From NCBI GenBank assembly GCA_963854835.1, contig OY978525.1, positions 24,513,253 through 24,577,252 on the forward strand: a DNA stretch of 64,000 nucleotides, in the 5' to 3' direction. Of the stretch, positions 1-13,100 are shown piece after piece. The notes under the pieces were generated by a model. That model searched no databases. It saw only the letters and a list, made by a program, of their open reading frames with translations, and had not been told where the DNA came from. Position numbers and translations under genes: made by a program. Source of the stretch: Megamerina dolium (taxonomy: Eukaryota; Arthropoda; Insecta; Diptera; Megamerinidae). The first letter of the stretch is position 1. Each line of letters starts with the position of its first letter.

Positions 1-1569
1 TTCCCCGATACAAAATTCTTTATTCTACTTCAATATTACAGCACCTTTTGCACCATGTTTTAGTCTTTGAATGAATGCTTGAATAAATCTAAATACAATA
101 TTATATTACGCATTCCTCGCATCCGCCATAATCTTATATTATATGTACACATATGACGTCATTGTGTAAAAACGCATGGAAATTGTAAATAAGTACAAAG
201 AAAACAAAAAATAGTACGAGTAACAAATGAATCTTCAAGAATTAAAAGTTTCTATTTGCAGGTTTATTATTTTTGATAAAAAAAAAGACACTGCCAGACA
301 TACCACTAGCCGAAATTCGTCTGCAGAACTTAAAAATGTTTATGTTTGTGGGTAAATCGTTTGAAAACAGTACAATTTAAAGAAAAATTTTAAACTTTTT
401 TAACACCGCATTTTAAGAAGAGACACTTGAAACAGTCGCAAATAACATATTTTGAATCGGTTTTCCAAATTTTGTGATCATTTTTATTAATATTTTATTA
501 TGAAAGCCAGTATCAAAGCGTGAAAAATTAGATAAAATTTTTAATTAAACAATGAATGTTTAAAAAAAGTGTTTCCAACAAGTAATTCTTTCTCGTTTAT
601 GGCCATCGTCCGATTATTTAATCAGAATTTTTTTATTTTCTGATATCTATATCGCTTCGATGGACAACATTCTCTATAGACTTCAGAGATATTTTTAGGT
701 ATAGGGATGGCTTTTGTTCTTTGCAACAATGGTATGTCAAATTAGGTGCCTAAGGTTTATTCCCACATCTCAACTCTAACTTTCTAACTTTGAAAAATTT
801 GTAGTGGATCAAGTTTCAGTTCATATTCAAAGAAAATAGGCCCAAAAAGTTATTGAACATTTAAATACTTACAGCATTTTCAAATACGGGCACCGATATG
901 CCAAGAAAACACAATCTAAAATATGATTTTATCAAAATATTTGCAATTATATCCGAAATCATCAAGTTTTAAAAGGGTAAAAGTGGAAAATAGTACATTT
1001 TTTACAGATTAGAATTCCGGTACATATTAACATCATGCAATAAACTTCTTCCTTCGGAAACTAATTTGCAGCGCCCCAATTTCATCCCTGATGATTACAT
1101 CTACTCTTGCCATTATTTCTACATTTGCATATAAATTTAAATTACATATAAAATGTCATATTGTGATGACGTCATGACGTCATATCTTATCTGAAAGAAT
1201 CATTTTATTCGTTTGTACTGTTACTGTTAATTGTTATTGTTGCTTACAGGCGTAGTGCGTTATTGATTGTTAAATTATTTTTATGGTAGATATTGATATT
1301 GTACAGCAATAAAAATTGCATTTTTTGCAATATTTTCAATTAACATAATATACAATTGCATACAACTGAATATATCGCAGTCATATATACAATATACGTA
1401 TATATTACACTGTGCAACAATGTATGAGTTACGTTTTGTGGGTTGATATTGAAGTAAATTTTAATTGTTCATAGAAAAAAGTGTGTTACGTTTGAATTAG
1501 AAATCGTTAGTAATATCAAGGAAAAGTGTGTTTCGATTTTAGAGTCTACCTATTATATCTATGTTTATC
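1..1569. other. No gene recognised
   Basis: AT-rich sequence with no long ORF, no transposase similarity and no inverted-repeat ends that I could find. It could be intergenic DNA or intron of a gene outside the window. Confidence 0.4.
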
Positions 1570-2400
1570 TCCACGTCAATCTGTCAGTTGGTTCGCATGA
1601 AAATGGCCGTAATTATAGAGCGATTAAGATAAAAACTGGAATATACTATTTTTTTTAGCAGTGAACCGCTAAGTTCGAAAATGGGCGTAATTAGATGAAA
1701 ACCACGCCTACCTCCCATACAAAATAATGTTTTCAAATATATATTTTCACGCTTTGCACACAAAAATATAAAGCTATCAAGTTAAAAGTTGGTACATATG
1801 ATTATAATTACTAATTAAAATGCCAATTTGAGAACGAACGCAATTGGATTAAAATCTCGCCTACCTCCCATACAAAGGAATGTTTTCTAAATGCATATTT
1901 TCACACTTTACGCACGTAAATATAAAACTATCAAGATGAAACTCGGTGTATATAATTATATTTACTAATTAATAAACTGGTTTGAGAATATATGCAATCG
2001 TATTAAAACTAGTCCTACCTCCCATACAAAAGTATGCTTCCAAATAGATGTTTTTACACTTTGACCATGAAAATCTAAAGTTATCAAGCTGAAACTTAGT
2101 ATATATGATTAAATTCACTAAATAACTAGACTAGTTAGAGAATGCTTGCAATTAAATAGAAACCAAGACTTTTTCCCATACAAAAGTTTATTTCCATATG
2201 TATTATTTAAAACTTTGAGTACGAAAATATAAAAATTTCAAGCGGAAATTCGGTACAAATTTACTAAAGAATACGCAGGATTTAATATGAGCAGAATCAA
2301 ATGAAAAACATACCTGCCATACAATAAAATATTTTGATATGTATATTTTCTCAGTTTTTGCACGAATCAACTTTAGTAAAACTCCTTGAAATATTGTTGC
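1570..2400. repeat. Reiterated ~154-bp units (family S1), five units
   Basis: About five diverged head-to-tail units, each marked by a CCTCCCATACAAA-like block. The block starts near 1711, 1864, 2018, 2172 and 2313, giving spacings of 153, 154, 154 and 141 bases. Each unit also carries a variant of 'ATTTTCACRCTTTGCACA' and 'AAAGCTATCAAG'. The reverse-complement version of the array lies at 17540-18000. There is no coding potential. A tandem array of this size may be the central repeat block of a Helitron-like or other non-autonomous element; that is inference. Confidence 0.75.
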
Positions 2401-4079
2401 ACAATGTTATTAAAGTATAGAAGCCATATACGATAGTGCATATAGTGGTATAAGTAAAATAATATGGAAATTGATTAAATGGGTCATCTTCATGGTGGAC
2501 AATATTCAATATGTATTGGACTGGAGTATTCATTTAACCGAATCATAAACTTTCAGTTGATGATTTTATAATATTAGGTTCATATTTCATTTGATTAAGT
2601 AGTAGACATAATTCTTCGACTAATACCAATGAGTTAGTAGGAATATATAAATAATCATTCAACTAGCAGCCATTTATAACACTATGATGATACATGCAAT
2701 ATTCCACTAACACTAAAAACTTTCTGGACAATGTTTATGAGCTAGATTTCTTTCTATTGGTATACATACTCGTACATTCACCAGCATGATGACTAATTAA
2801 ATGCTCCAAATATCTATTTTCAACTTAGAACATAAACTGATATATTTATAATAAGAAAAACAATTAGTTTCCGACAAAATAAATGTTGCATTTATTCATT
2901 TATGTACTTTGTTTATAGCGAATAAACTCGCGCAACATTCATGCAAATTGATATGAGCAAATATCATTATCATCATCATAGTGACTTCATTTAAAGAATA
3001 TTTTCCATTTTTAATTAAAATTCAAAACAAACAAAAAATGCATTTTACTATTGCAACATCAGAAGATCATCATCATCATCTTCTCCATCAGTGAGCTGAT
3101 TTGTTAGCTACGCAACGATACATACATATTTGATTGTGTGTGTGTGTGTGTATGTGTGTATGGGTGTAATGTGCCTTATGAATCTTGGGTTTTATTTTAA
3201 ATGCATAATGCATACTCATTCTATCGAATGATGGAGACAGAAAGAGAATGTGGAAGTGAAAAAAGTTCAGTTTTGGTAAATGGAGAATGAGTAGGTGTTG
3301 TGCAGTTTTCTATTTATGATTGTCTTAAAACAAAAAGAACAACAAACATTTAATCACAACAACAACGACAACAAAAATCACTTATTTCAACCCACATACA
3401 CACTTACGTTGCCATACTCGCATCTGTACTCACCCATCAAATGAAGATCAACGTCAATCTTCAATTTCAAATTTCAAACAAACAAAAAATATATTGTAGT
3501 TATCTTCATTGTCTTCAATTTGTTTGTCTTCTGTGATGATGATGGGAGTACTTGATATTTTCTTGTTGATTTCATTTGTTTCCATTTATTTTATTATTTT
3601 CATTTTTTTAGAAATTTTACATAAATTTTAAATTATGTTTTACCATCAATAGCATGTAAGATAGAAAGAGATAAAAACATAGAAAACAAATGATTTCTTT
3701 ATTAATTCAAAATTGAATACAAATTTGTTGGGGGATAAGATTAACAGAGAGTACTCAATTATTGTACACCCTGTGATAATGAAGAGAGACATTTTGAAGA
3801 GAATATACACTCAACAACAGTATTTATGCAATCGAGCAATATGCTAAACATACTTCAAAGCTGGTATTGTTAATAGGCGTTACAAACATACAGTTGCGAG
3901 AATAATTATTGGCCCACTGTGAAAATTGCTGAACAAATTCAGTTAAATTCAACTTTGAATGACAAAATTGAATACAACAAAATAAATATTCATCCAAAAC
4001 ATTCGTGTACTACTATAGGTTATAATGTAGACCCACAGAAAGAAATGTCTGATTATGGAACGCCTATTTTTTAGTTCAA
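2401..4079. other. No gene recognised; microsatellites
   Basis: AT-rich spacer. It contains a short (GT)n run near 3137-3160 and CAT/ATC trinucleotide runs near 3068-3085. No ORF with recognisable similarity. Confidence 0.4.
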
Positions 4080-4960
4080 CAGCCACTATAAATTTTGTAG
4101 AGGAGCCCCTCTAAGAGGGAAGGAAATATTAATAGGGGTCAGTCATATGTTTCACCGCTCTGGGGGCGATTTCTTTTTAGAGGCATATTACCTTTTTTTT
4201 TTTAAAATATGGCATGACATTTAGTGCTTATAAAGAGTTCTCTATCTGGGCTGTGTCTTATGAGGACCATCCGGTCGATCCAACTTTGTACTATGTTTTC
4301 TATCATAAGCGGTGTTATATAAGTAATAATGTGCGAATGCAATTTCGCAATCTCAGCTGATTTATCAGCATAGACCAACGATTTGTCGTGCCGCCACAGA
4401 AAGAATTCCAAAGTAGTCAGATCACATGACAATCGACAGGTCATTCCTTGAGATGATTGTGTCAAAAAGTTCACTGTTACACCATCGTGATGGAGCCACT
4501 AACAATTTAGACGATTGGTAGTGAACATGGATAACCAAAAGTTCACGAACTATTGGGGTGTAGAACTCGCCATTGATGGTAACGTAAACTCCAACTTTAG
4601 TTTTGAAAAAGTATATCAATATTGGCTCCAGTATGCAAACCACTCCATACAATAACTTCTTCGATATGTAGTGGGGTCTCCAGAGTCTCGCCCTAGTATT
4701 GTTCTCAGTCCAAATGTGGAAATTTTGCTTAATTATATATCCATTGAGTTAAATATGAGCCTCATCACAAGAGATGATTTTACTGTAAAAATCAGGTTCA
4801 ACTTTCACTTGGGCTAAACCATCCAAAGAACGTACGACACAAACGAAGGTAATTTTAAAATTATTAAACGGGCCATGAAATGCATATACGATGATTGCTG
4901 TGGTCTCTCGCTAAATCCGCCTCAAAACCCCAAAAACCTGGAAGTTCAACCATGAATTCG
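4080..4960 (-). mobile_element. Decayed Tc1/mariner-type transposon (DUF4817/DDE_3-like transposase relic)
   Basis: The minus strand around 4202-4474 reads in pieces as the C-terminal part of an insect transposase. The block CDLTTLEFFLW is followed by LVYADKSAEI, then a helical tail ending in HSPDRELF. The same family is recognisable at 53427-54110 (DFFLWGFIKSLVYANKPAT) and 50520-51700. The reading frame breaks repeatedly, so the element is dead. Further relic sequence of the upstream transposase probably extends to about 4960. Boundaries are approximate; no terminal repeats were identified here. Confidence 0.6.
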
Positions 4961-4989
4961 GACTAAATAGAATATGTTTTTTGTTTTAT

Positions 4990-5420
4990 GATTTGCTTCA
5001 GCTAAAGCTTACTCCCATTTTGTAATGAATCTTATTGAAAGTTTGTAAAATCATTCCATATAAATCAATATAATTTCCATACGAAATGCTTATTGTTAAA
5101 GAAACACTGACAAATTTGTATGGAATGTAGCATTATTTTTCAATGCAACATTACGAAACTTCTTAACTGTGATTTTTTTTTACCAAAATAATAATTCACG
5201 CAACATTTGAAGTCATTTCATTCACCAATAAATATAGTCGCCATACGAAGTGTTTACTTTTAAAAAGAAAAAATCAAATTAGTTACCATTTTGCTTTCAA
5301 TTTTATTGAAGATAACTTCATCACTACAACAAATTGCAATATAATCGAATTTAAATAGTCACGCTTCCCATACAAATTTGTCTCCATAACAATAAATATT
5401 AAATTACAATGTCCAAAGCC
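4990..5420. repeat. Degenerate S1-like repeat units
   Basis: Three weak CCATAC(G/A)AA blocks near 5076, 5240 and 5368 resemble the marker block of the 1570-2400 array, at spacings of about 164 and 128 bases. The rest of each unit is poorly conserved. This is probably an old array of the same family. Confidence 0.4.
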
Positions 5421-6048
5421 ACCAATAGGTACAGGTACAGATAATTAAATAAAACAATTAAATTAAATCAAAAAATTTAAATATACTATTTTTACACTTA
5501 CTACCTACGCATTACTTAGATTTTACCAAAAATTTTGTTTACACATTTCAAATTACCATTTGGAATTATAACATTGAAGTCACTCATAAAGAGAGCCCGC
5601 AATGTTGTGTACATTTTTATGCTACACTGTTAAAATGTGGAGTAACAGAGACTGTGGAGACTTCATGTTGCTGTTAAAGTTAACATTGATTGTCATTGGA
5701 GCCAAAGAACAGAGTAACAATAGCAATTGTATTTTAGTTTAATATCGTTCGTTGAATAATATAGATGGTAAAAATGATGACAACAAAATGGTGATTTGAT
5801 ATTGTTGTGTGAAAATTTTTAAACGCGAAGCAACTAAAATTGTGATTATGTTGTTATGTTTCTTTAAATAAACACGACATATTTTTGTTTAATTTGTAAA
5901 AGAAAAATTGTTATTATATTATAATGATGATGATTATGTATGTGAAATAATTGTGATTTGAAGAAAATTATTAAGTTGGGAAAAATTTTCGTAAGTTTCG
6001 AAATTTCCAAAAATAAATGCCGGATTGTGTAAAGTAGTGTCTAGCAAA
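5421..6048 (+). other. 5' flank/5' UTR of the giant zinc-finger gene
   Basis: AT-rich sequence ahead of the start codon at 6049. No TATA box or initiator could be assigned with confidence. The start context is GCAAAATG, an A-rich pre-ATG of the kind usual in flies. A TTG-initiated extension is possible from 6025 but there is no upstream in-frame ATG, so 6049 is the chosen start. Confidence 0.4.
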
Positions 6049-7192
6049 ATGAGTAAAAAAATGTGGAATAAAATTTTTAAAAGCAAATCAGCCAAAGCAT
6101 CAAAAATTGCTACACCAAATAAACGTTGCAGCATTTATGAGGAATATCAGCAATTAAATGGAATTGGTGCAGCCGGCAGTGGTGAAATATTAAAATGTGA
6201 TAAACAACATAAACAGCAAAAGTTGCAGCAACAATCAATTTCGCAGGAGAATATTTTGAGTCCAACACAATCGGAGGGAAATATAAATAATCCAGCGACA
6301 ACAACAACAACGACAACGGCATTATTAAAATTGCATCATGACGATACACCCTTACCGGCAGTTATTGCTGCTGCAGCTACTGTTTCTGCGTCTGCTGCTA
6401 CTTCGAAAAGTTCGAAATCTGCGATACCATTGCAATCACAAAAGCAATCAACATTTTCGAAAGTTGTTAATACGCTAACGTTAAAACGCAATCAATCGCA
6501 ATCACAATCGCGATTACTCCAATCGCAGCAGCAACAAAATGACGATAAAACTGAAAACGGCGGAAACGGAAATGTAATGACAGTAATAGGGAAAAATAGT
6601 AATAACAATAGCGGCAAGAGCGGCAGCAGCAGCAGCATTAGTAATAAGAAAAAGAAAACACCAGCAACAACAACTACGAGTGAGTCAATTACAACCGCAA
6701 GCAACACCACCACCACCAACACTACCACCGATGTGGATAACAATTTAACAACGGGCAGCACCGACACTGACATTACTATCAATACTAACAGTGATTGCAT
6801 GCCGCCACCAGTCCCAACTGCAACTAACACTAATAACAATCGACGCTCGTCACAAGTATACATTGTTGTTAAGAAAATAATTTGTACTGACAATATTAAT
6901 TATGCCACGAGCATAACAAATAACACCACTACTACTACTACCACTACTAATGCCAATACTTTAAACAATAACAAAAGAAATCTTACTAACAATAACAATA
7001 ACAACAATACTAATATTAATGATAATGCTAATTATATTGTCAATCAACCACACACTGCTCCACAATCCAATCATCAATTGAGCGTAACAAATGATGATAG
7101 CAACTTCATATGTACGAGTACTAACCCTAAGAAGGCACAAATAAAAAAAAACGTAACAATCACACCATCACTATTACGACTATCATCATCAG
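6049..7192 (+). CDS. Giant zinc-finger gene, coding exon 1
   Basis: Residues 1-381 plus one base of the next codon. Starts at the ATG in GCAAAATGAGT. The exon leaves the reading frame at CATCATCAG|GTATGA (phase 1). Joining to 26784 restores a GAC codon and an open frame; without splicing the frame stops at 7227. The content is mostly Thr/Asn/Ser/Gln runs after a basic N-terminus. Confidence 0.75.
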
Positions 7193-10100
7193 GTATGACA
7201 ACGACAATGTTGGCGTTAACGACATGAACGTATTGAATACCTGCTGTATGCAAAAAAAAAAAAAAAAGAAAAGACATGCAGAATTGAACATATTTCATAG
7301 CCCTTGTTCATTCATTCATGTAGTTAGTTTTATGTTAACGTGCTTGTTGTTGTTATTGATTTTTCTCTTACTCTCACCTCTCTCCGTCCTATACGTATAA
7401 CCTCTTTCAGGTTCAATGTACAATAAAATGTAGCAATATAATTTGGAATTTATTTGATTTAATAGATATTGTATGTACTCGAAAAAAAAACCTCTCATCG
7501 AACTAGTGCGAGGAAGTCGGCAATGTGCCAAAGTATTAACAGAATACAATCTCAGAATGAAGATAATCATACTTTTCATCATAGACTATGTTAAAAACTA
7601 TGTCTCTTTCTTTCTCTACTCTTTTTCTATGTATTTGTCATTTATGATTTCGTATTGAAATTGAAAAAAAGATCCAACACTTTCCAAAGTCTTAAGAGTA
7701 CTATCTCAGAATAGCTGAGAAATATAATTTATCGATAAATATGATATAAACTCGAATTAACTCTCGCCAGGATCATTTTCTTCTTCTTCTTCTTCTTCTT
7801 CTACTTTACTTTTTTCTCTTTCTTTCTTTAGACCCAGGAGTGCAAGTGCAAGTCTCTTTTTTTATTGTTGAAACACTGGGCTCCGTGCGTTGTATCCCAG
7901 TTCATAGGTTCATAGGTTTGATTAAAATGAGTTAATTAAGTTCCTGGGAACACAGCGCTCAAACCATCTTCTCAGTTGAATTTCGGTAGTGCTTGCGGAC
8001 TAGTTGGGTAACGATTCATATCCAATTCGTTCCAGCTCTTCAAGGCTGGTTTGGTCTGTGATTATAGTGGATACAGGTTGTCTTCTTTTTGGAAGTTTCT
8101 TGTATGATAAACTGAACTTGATGAAACACAGATCGTTTCGTATTTGAGAAGAGACTTCAGATGATATTATACCAATGCATGGAAGCATAATTCATTACAA
8201 TTTCCATTGCACAAACAGATACAGATTTCGTTATGTGAATTCAGACACTAAATTCTAATTGTAAGTTATAAAGCAAAATTATGACAATATAGCTCAGTGA
8301 ATATCAAAAACCAATGGTGTTATTGCAATAATTTTTTTTTTTTAATAAACAAATTTGCGAATTTGGGGCCGTCTATCATCAATTTTGTAAAGAGTCAGTA
8401 AGTTCGAAGAATATGTTGGGGAGGAAAAATTAAATGACATCGTCCTTACACTTTAGACCTCTAGAGACGATTCCGAAATTTTAAGATCATTTTGTTTAGG
8501 TGGCCCACTAGGAGATAGAGGGAAACTATGTTCAGGTCAAACATCTAAACCCCTTTTGGGGAGCCTGAGAGACTATAAACTAGGCACCTCTGTAATTGTT
8601 TTGCTTGAAATAAATTTTTGTTTTAGAATTTTGCGATGAATATTTTATTGGAATATCTGAACTGATTAATTTGTATATATTTGAAACAATCCTTCTTTGG
8701 GAGGAGCGATTCCGAAAAGTTCTCTTAAAAATGCAATTCTGGAAACATTTTGCGGAAAAAGGAAATTTCGGATCGTCACATATACATAAATCGATTATAA
8801 GTTGAAAAACAAATGGGAAGAAATGGACAATCTTTATTTGTATTTATTTTTTTATTAGTGAAAAGCTGTAAAAACCTGTCAGTTTGAGATTTGAACACAC
8901 CTCTAATACAGCTTTCCCACGGCACTGTGAATTACGTTGTTCGCTCTCCCAATTATAACACTATCGTGAATTACTCCATTCACACGGTATATTCTTAATT
9001 CAATTCGACAGCTCTGTCTCTTTTATTGTTTTTTATTTTGAAGAAAATTGATTCAAAATTTTATTATTTTAATTGTATACATTTTTTGAATTAAATTGCT
9101 GATTTATTTATTAATTTTAATTTTAGTTTAGTTCAATAATCCCCTCGACACGATAACTTTTCAATAATTTCCTTTTTTGTATTCATTGAAAAATATTATG
9201 TCTGCTGTAGCTTTATAGCCTAGACAGACGGCAGCGTTAATCCGGATTACCGGCGAACTTAATCCGAATAAAATATTAACCTGACAGACGGCAGTATTGC
9301 GGATTAACTAAACGGCTGATTGCTGTTTTATTAGGTCTGCTCACTTACATTACTATTACTATCAATTTCTGTCATCTGTCACTCTCGATATGAGAAAATC
9401 TACAAGAAATACGTGAACTGAAAACTATCAGAAACTTGTAAATTGACATTCACCGTTCGTAATTGACAGCTGGATTTATTTGTTCGCCAACACTTTTCAT
9501 GTTGAAAACTGTTAACAATTGTTGAAAGTTTTTTGATAGCGAACACACCTAATATTTTGTAAAATGGATGGAGAAAAATTCACAATAGAAAATTTTCAGC
9601 AGTGTTGCCATCGCAAATTACCCTAATCCTCTTTTATTTTGAGAATTAACTCATAGAGTTTATGCGGATTAGCTGCAGTTAATGCCCGAGTTAATTCGAA
9701 TTAACTAGGTAATCCGGAATTAGGCTGCCGTCTGTCTAGGCTATTATTTATATATTCTTCTCTCATATTTGTTTTGACAACATTTTTGATTTCGATTTGT
9801 CACCTGATTTCGATAAATTTCCGATAAAAATATGGAAATGCAACGATTTGTTCATAATTCGTATGATAATTCAAAATAATTACATACTCTCAAAATTTTG
9901 TGTGGAAAACTATTGTAAGTAATTCGGCACGTGATTGGAGTGTGAATTACGTATGAGAGAGAGAACAACGTAATTCGGGTGCCGTGGGAAATCATCTACA
10001 TCAAGTTTTACAAGCAATTTTTTGTTGAACGTCATTTTAGTCTGTTTTTTGTAAAAAATGTCAAAAAAAAGTGCACTCAATCCAACATTTCAAGGGTTAA

Positions 10101-13100
10101 AATGTGCTGTAATAAATTTGATTAGAAATTGTCAAAAACGAAAACTTCATGAGGCAAATATAAAATCCACATATTGTAATTGTGTGTTTTTTGGCATTTA
10201 CTGTTGGAGGAATTCAATTAAAAAATGGAATGTTTTTTGTTTTGAAATTACATACAAATGAGATTGTAAATAAATAAAAATAAAAACAATTACGTTAAAA
10301 AGAAGAAAACTTTCGACAATTCAATTTTATAACAAATTAGTAAAATGTTGACAAAATGCTATACAAATACAATATATCAATACGGGTATCTTGAAACATT
10401 TGTATATACGATTATGTATTCATTAACCTCGTCACAGTGGCACAAGCTGATAAATAATTATGTAGGTAGCTAGCTGTTCGTTGATGACACAAATTTCTAT
10501 ATATACAATTTTAGTTTTGAACTTAGTTTTTCGAAAGGGTCATTCTTATCGCCATTATATGGATTAGAAGAAATATATGAAATATACGACGACTTCATTT
10601 TAAAATTTATGTGATTCTTATAATAGATTTTCTTCAAAATCTATAAACATACTTATAGTAAATCCAAATGAGAAATTGTTTTTTGAACATTTTCATCTTA
10701 CATTGTTTACATCAATTAACATATTTCAGTTAATTAAGACAAGATTAAGAAACGATTGAAAAGAAAAGAGAATCATTGAAATATGTTTAAAAAATTGAAT
10801 GCACATTTCATATGAAATCCATATGGCATGTTTTGTTTATTGCATGTTATTTTCAAATATGTGAAAATTAATTATACCTACGTACGGGTATAAACAGTAA
10901 AAAGATTTTTTATACGAGTAAACGCTTGAAATGATTTGTAAACTAGTCGTCATTGTCGGTTGTTTGTAATTATCACCGATCATTATAATTAATATTAGTT
11001 CATTTTTCTAGAGCTATCATATGTATTTAAGTAATCGTATCCATACACTATTAATTCAATCCAATTGAATTCAATTTTAAATACAATATATCGTACAATA
11101 TCTAAATAGTAGCTATTTATTTTCGACTTTCTTTATTGATTTTTATTCGTTTTTCTCAATAAATTAATTAAAATGTACTTAAAGCAAATATAGTGAAGAG
11201 AAATTTAAACTTTATAGCTCATTGTTTTATACCCCGGATATGGAAATTATATAAATCACAGGAAAAAGAAACTAACGACAGATAAAAAGATTAAAGAATG
11301 AAGGAAGTATTAAAAACTTATTCATATAAATGCACATAAATGCCTTGCAAATTGTAATATACCAGTGTTTTATTGGACAACCCGCTATCTTTGTGTTAAT
11401 AAAACGACATAGAAGTTAAGTTTCTTGAATAGAGTTTATTTGATATTTTTATTTAATTATTTATTTAATTGAAAAATAGTGAAATAATTTTATTACAACA
11501 TTATTTCTTTTCGTTTTCTTGTTAATTATAATATTATAACAAAAAATAGATATCGATAAGTAACATCTCTGTACAGTAAAATTAATGAAAACAATTGGCA
11601 GCACTGAAATTAGCGTGTTTGCTACGATTTTTAGCGTCTATAGTTGTACTCGCTAAAGATAGCACCTTTGTTGCTGTTTGGCCATATGTTAACCGGTGCT
11701 AGCTAAGTAGGAGTGTCGAATAAAATACAGCTTATATAATTTTGCAAACTCATAAGCAAACTATCAAAGTTCGTACACTTCTAGACAAGTTCGTATATAC
11801 AAAGTATGAAGGTTGATCAATAGTTTTCAGAAAAATTAAAATTTGGAGCACCCCATCTGTCAAAGACATTTTTCATTGTAGTCCCTTTCTGCAATTTGTT
11901 GATGCCCTTCAATTAATGCGATTTCTCGATGAACTCTTCATTCGACCCAAATCTCTTAGCGTCGAGACATTTCTTCATTCATAATTCCGCTATTGCTACT
12001 GCGAACTGTGGCCCGGTGTATTGTCTTGCTGGAAAATAGCTTTTTTCCTCGTCACTTTTGCTTTCAATCGGTATCGAATCGATCCAACAGCTCTACATAA
12101 TATGCTCCAATGGTTATTTTACGATTTTTAAGATAATCTATGTGATGTGCACCTCAGACATCCCAAGAATGCCGCTGCCTAGTTGATCTCTTAATTTATT
12201 CGACCCAAAACTCTTAGCGTCGAGACATTTCTCCATTCATAATTCCACTATTGCTACTGCAAACTGTGGCCCGGTGTATTGTCTTGCTGGAAAATAGCTT
12301 TTCTCCTCGTCTCTTTTGCTTTGAATCGGTATCGAATCAATCCAACAGCTCTGTATAATATGCTCCGGTGGTTATTTTACGATTTTCAAGATAATCTATG
12401 TGATGGGCACCTCAGACATACCAAGAATGCCGCTGCCTAGTTGATCTCGTAGTTGGCTAACAGACCCACCTTGGTCTTCTTCGGGTTCGATTCACCATGA
12501 GAAGTCTACTGCGTCGTCTGTTTCTTAGTCTCTTGTATGTTGCGATGTCCTCGGTAAAAAAAAAGTCGCAAAACTTGTTCCGATTGCGATTAAATATCGC
12601 CAAACCATATTTTGAAGTTGTCGAACGGTTGCGGATAGCTTTTCTTGTCCAAATATTCATGTAAAATGTGATGTATCTGCTCAGTTGAGATGCCTACAAC
12701 CTCAGCCAATCCACGGATTTTGTCGACGGTACAATCGATATTCTGGCGAGACGACCTCTTTTGGGCGACCTGCACGGAGTTCATTAAGCCACTTCCAAAC
12801 CATAATAAACTGATGCTGCAGGGGCCATATAGTTGGTTTCGGTGATGTTTTTTTACTAAAAAGTAATACTTGATGAGCGCACGAAATTCACTTTTTCCCA
12901 TTTTCGTCGAATTTCACGAAATCTCCTAATTTCAATGGCTGTCAAATACAAACTAAATGACGGAGCTTGCTCAAAATTTGATGGTAGTCCTTTAACAGAT
13001 GGTAGTTGACAGGTGCAGTGTTGCATTTAAAGTTATTATGAGGGAAATTCGATAAAACGCTGACTTATCTAACCGCCCTTGTACAATATTTAATCAGAGC

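Noticed and set aside
1570..2400. Regularly spaced repeats suggesting a CRISPR-like array
   Set aside because: Units are about 154 bases, diverged along their whole length, with no unique spacers, in a eukaryotic sequence.
6492..6893. Minus-strand ORF rich in Leu/Val, looking like membrane segments
   Set aside because: It is the antisense shadow of the Thr/Asn/Ser codons of exon 1. The same applies to Leu/Val/Cys-rich ORFs opposite exons 6, 7 and 8 and opposite the 52 kb gene.
10058..10261. Small 67-codon ATG-started ORF in intron 1
   Set aside because: AT-biased composition, no motif, no similarity to other parts of the window; most likely chance.
12590..12901. Functional mariner transposase
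   Set aside because: Only the N-terminus is readable; the rest is frameshifted and interrupted by a tandem duplication.
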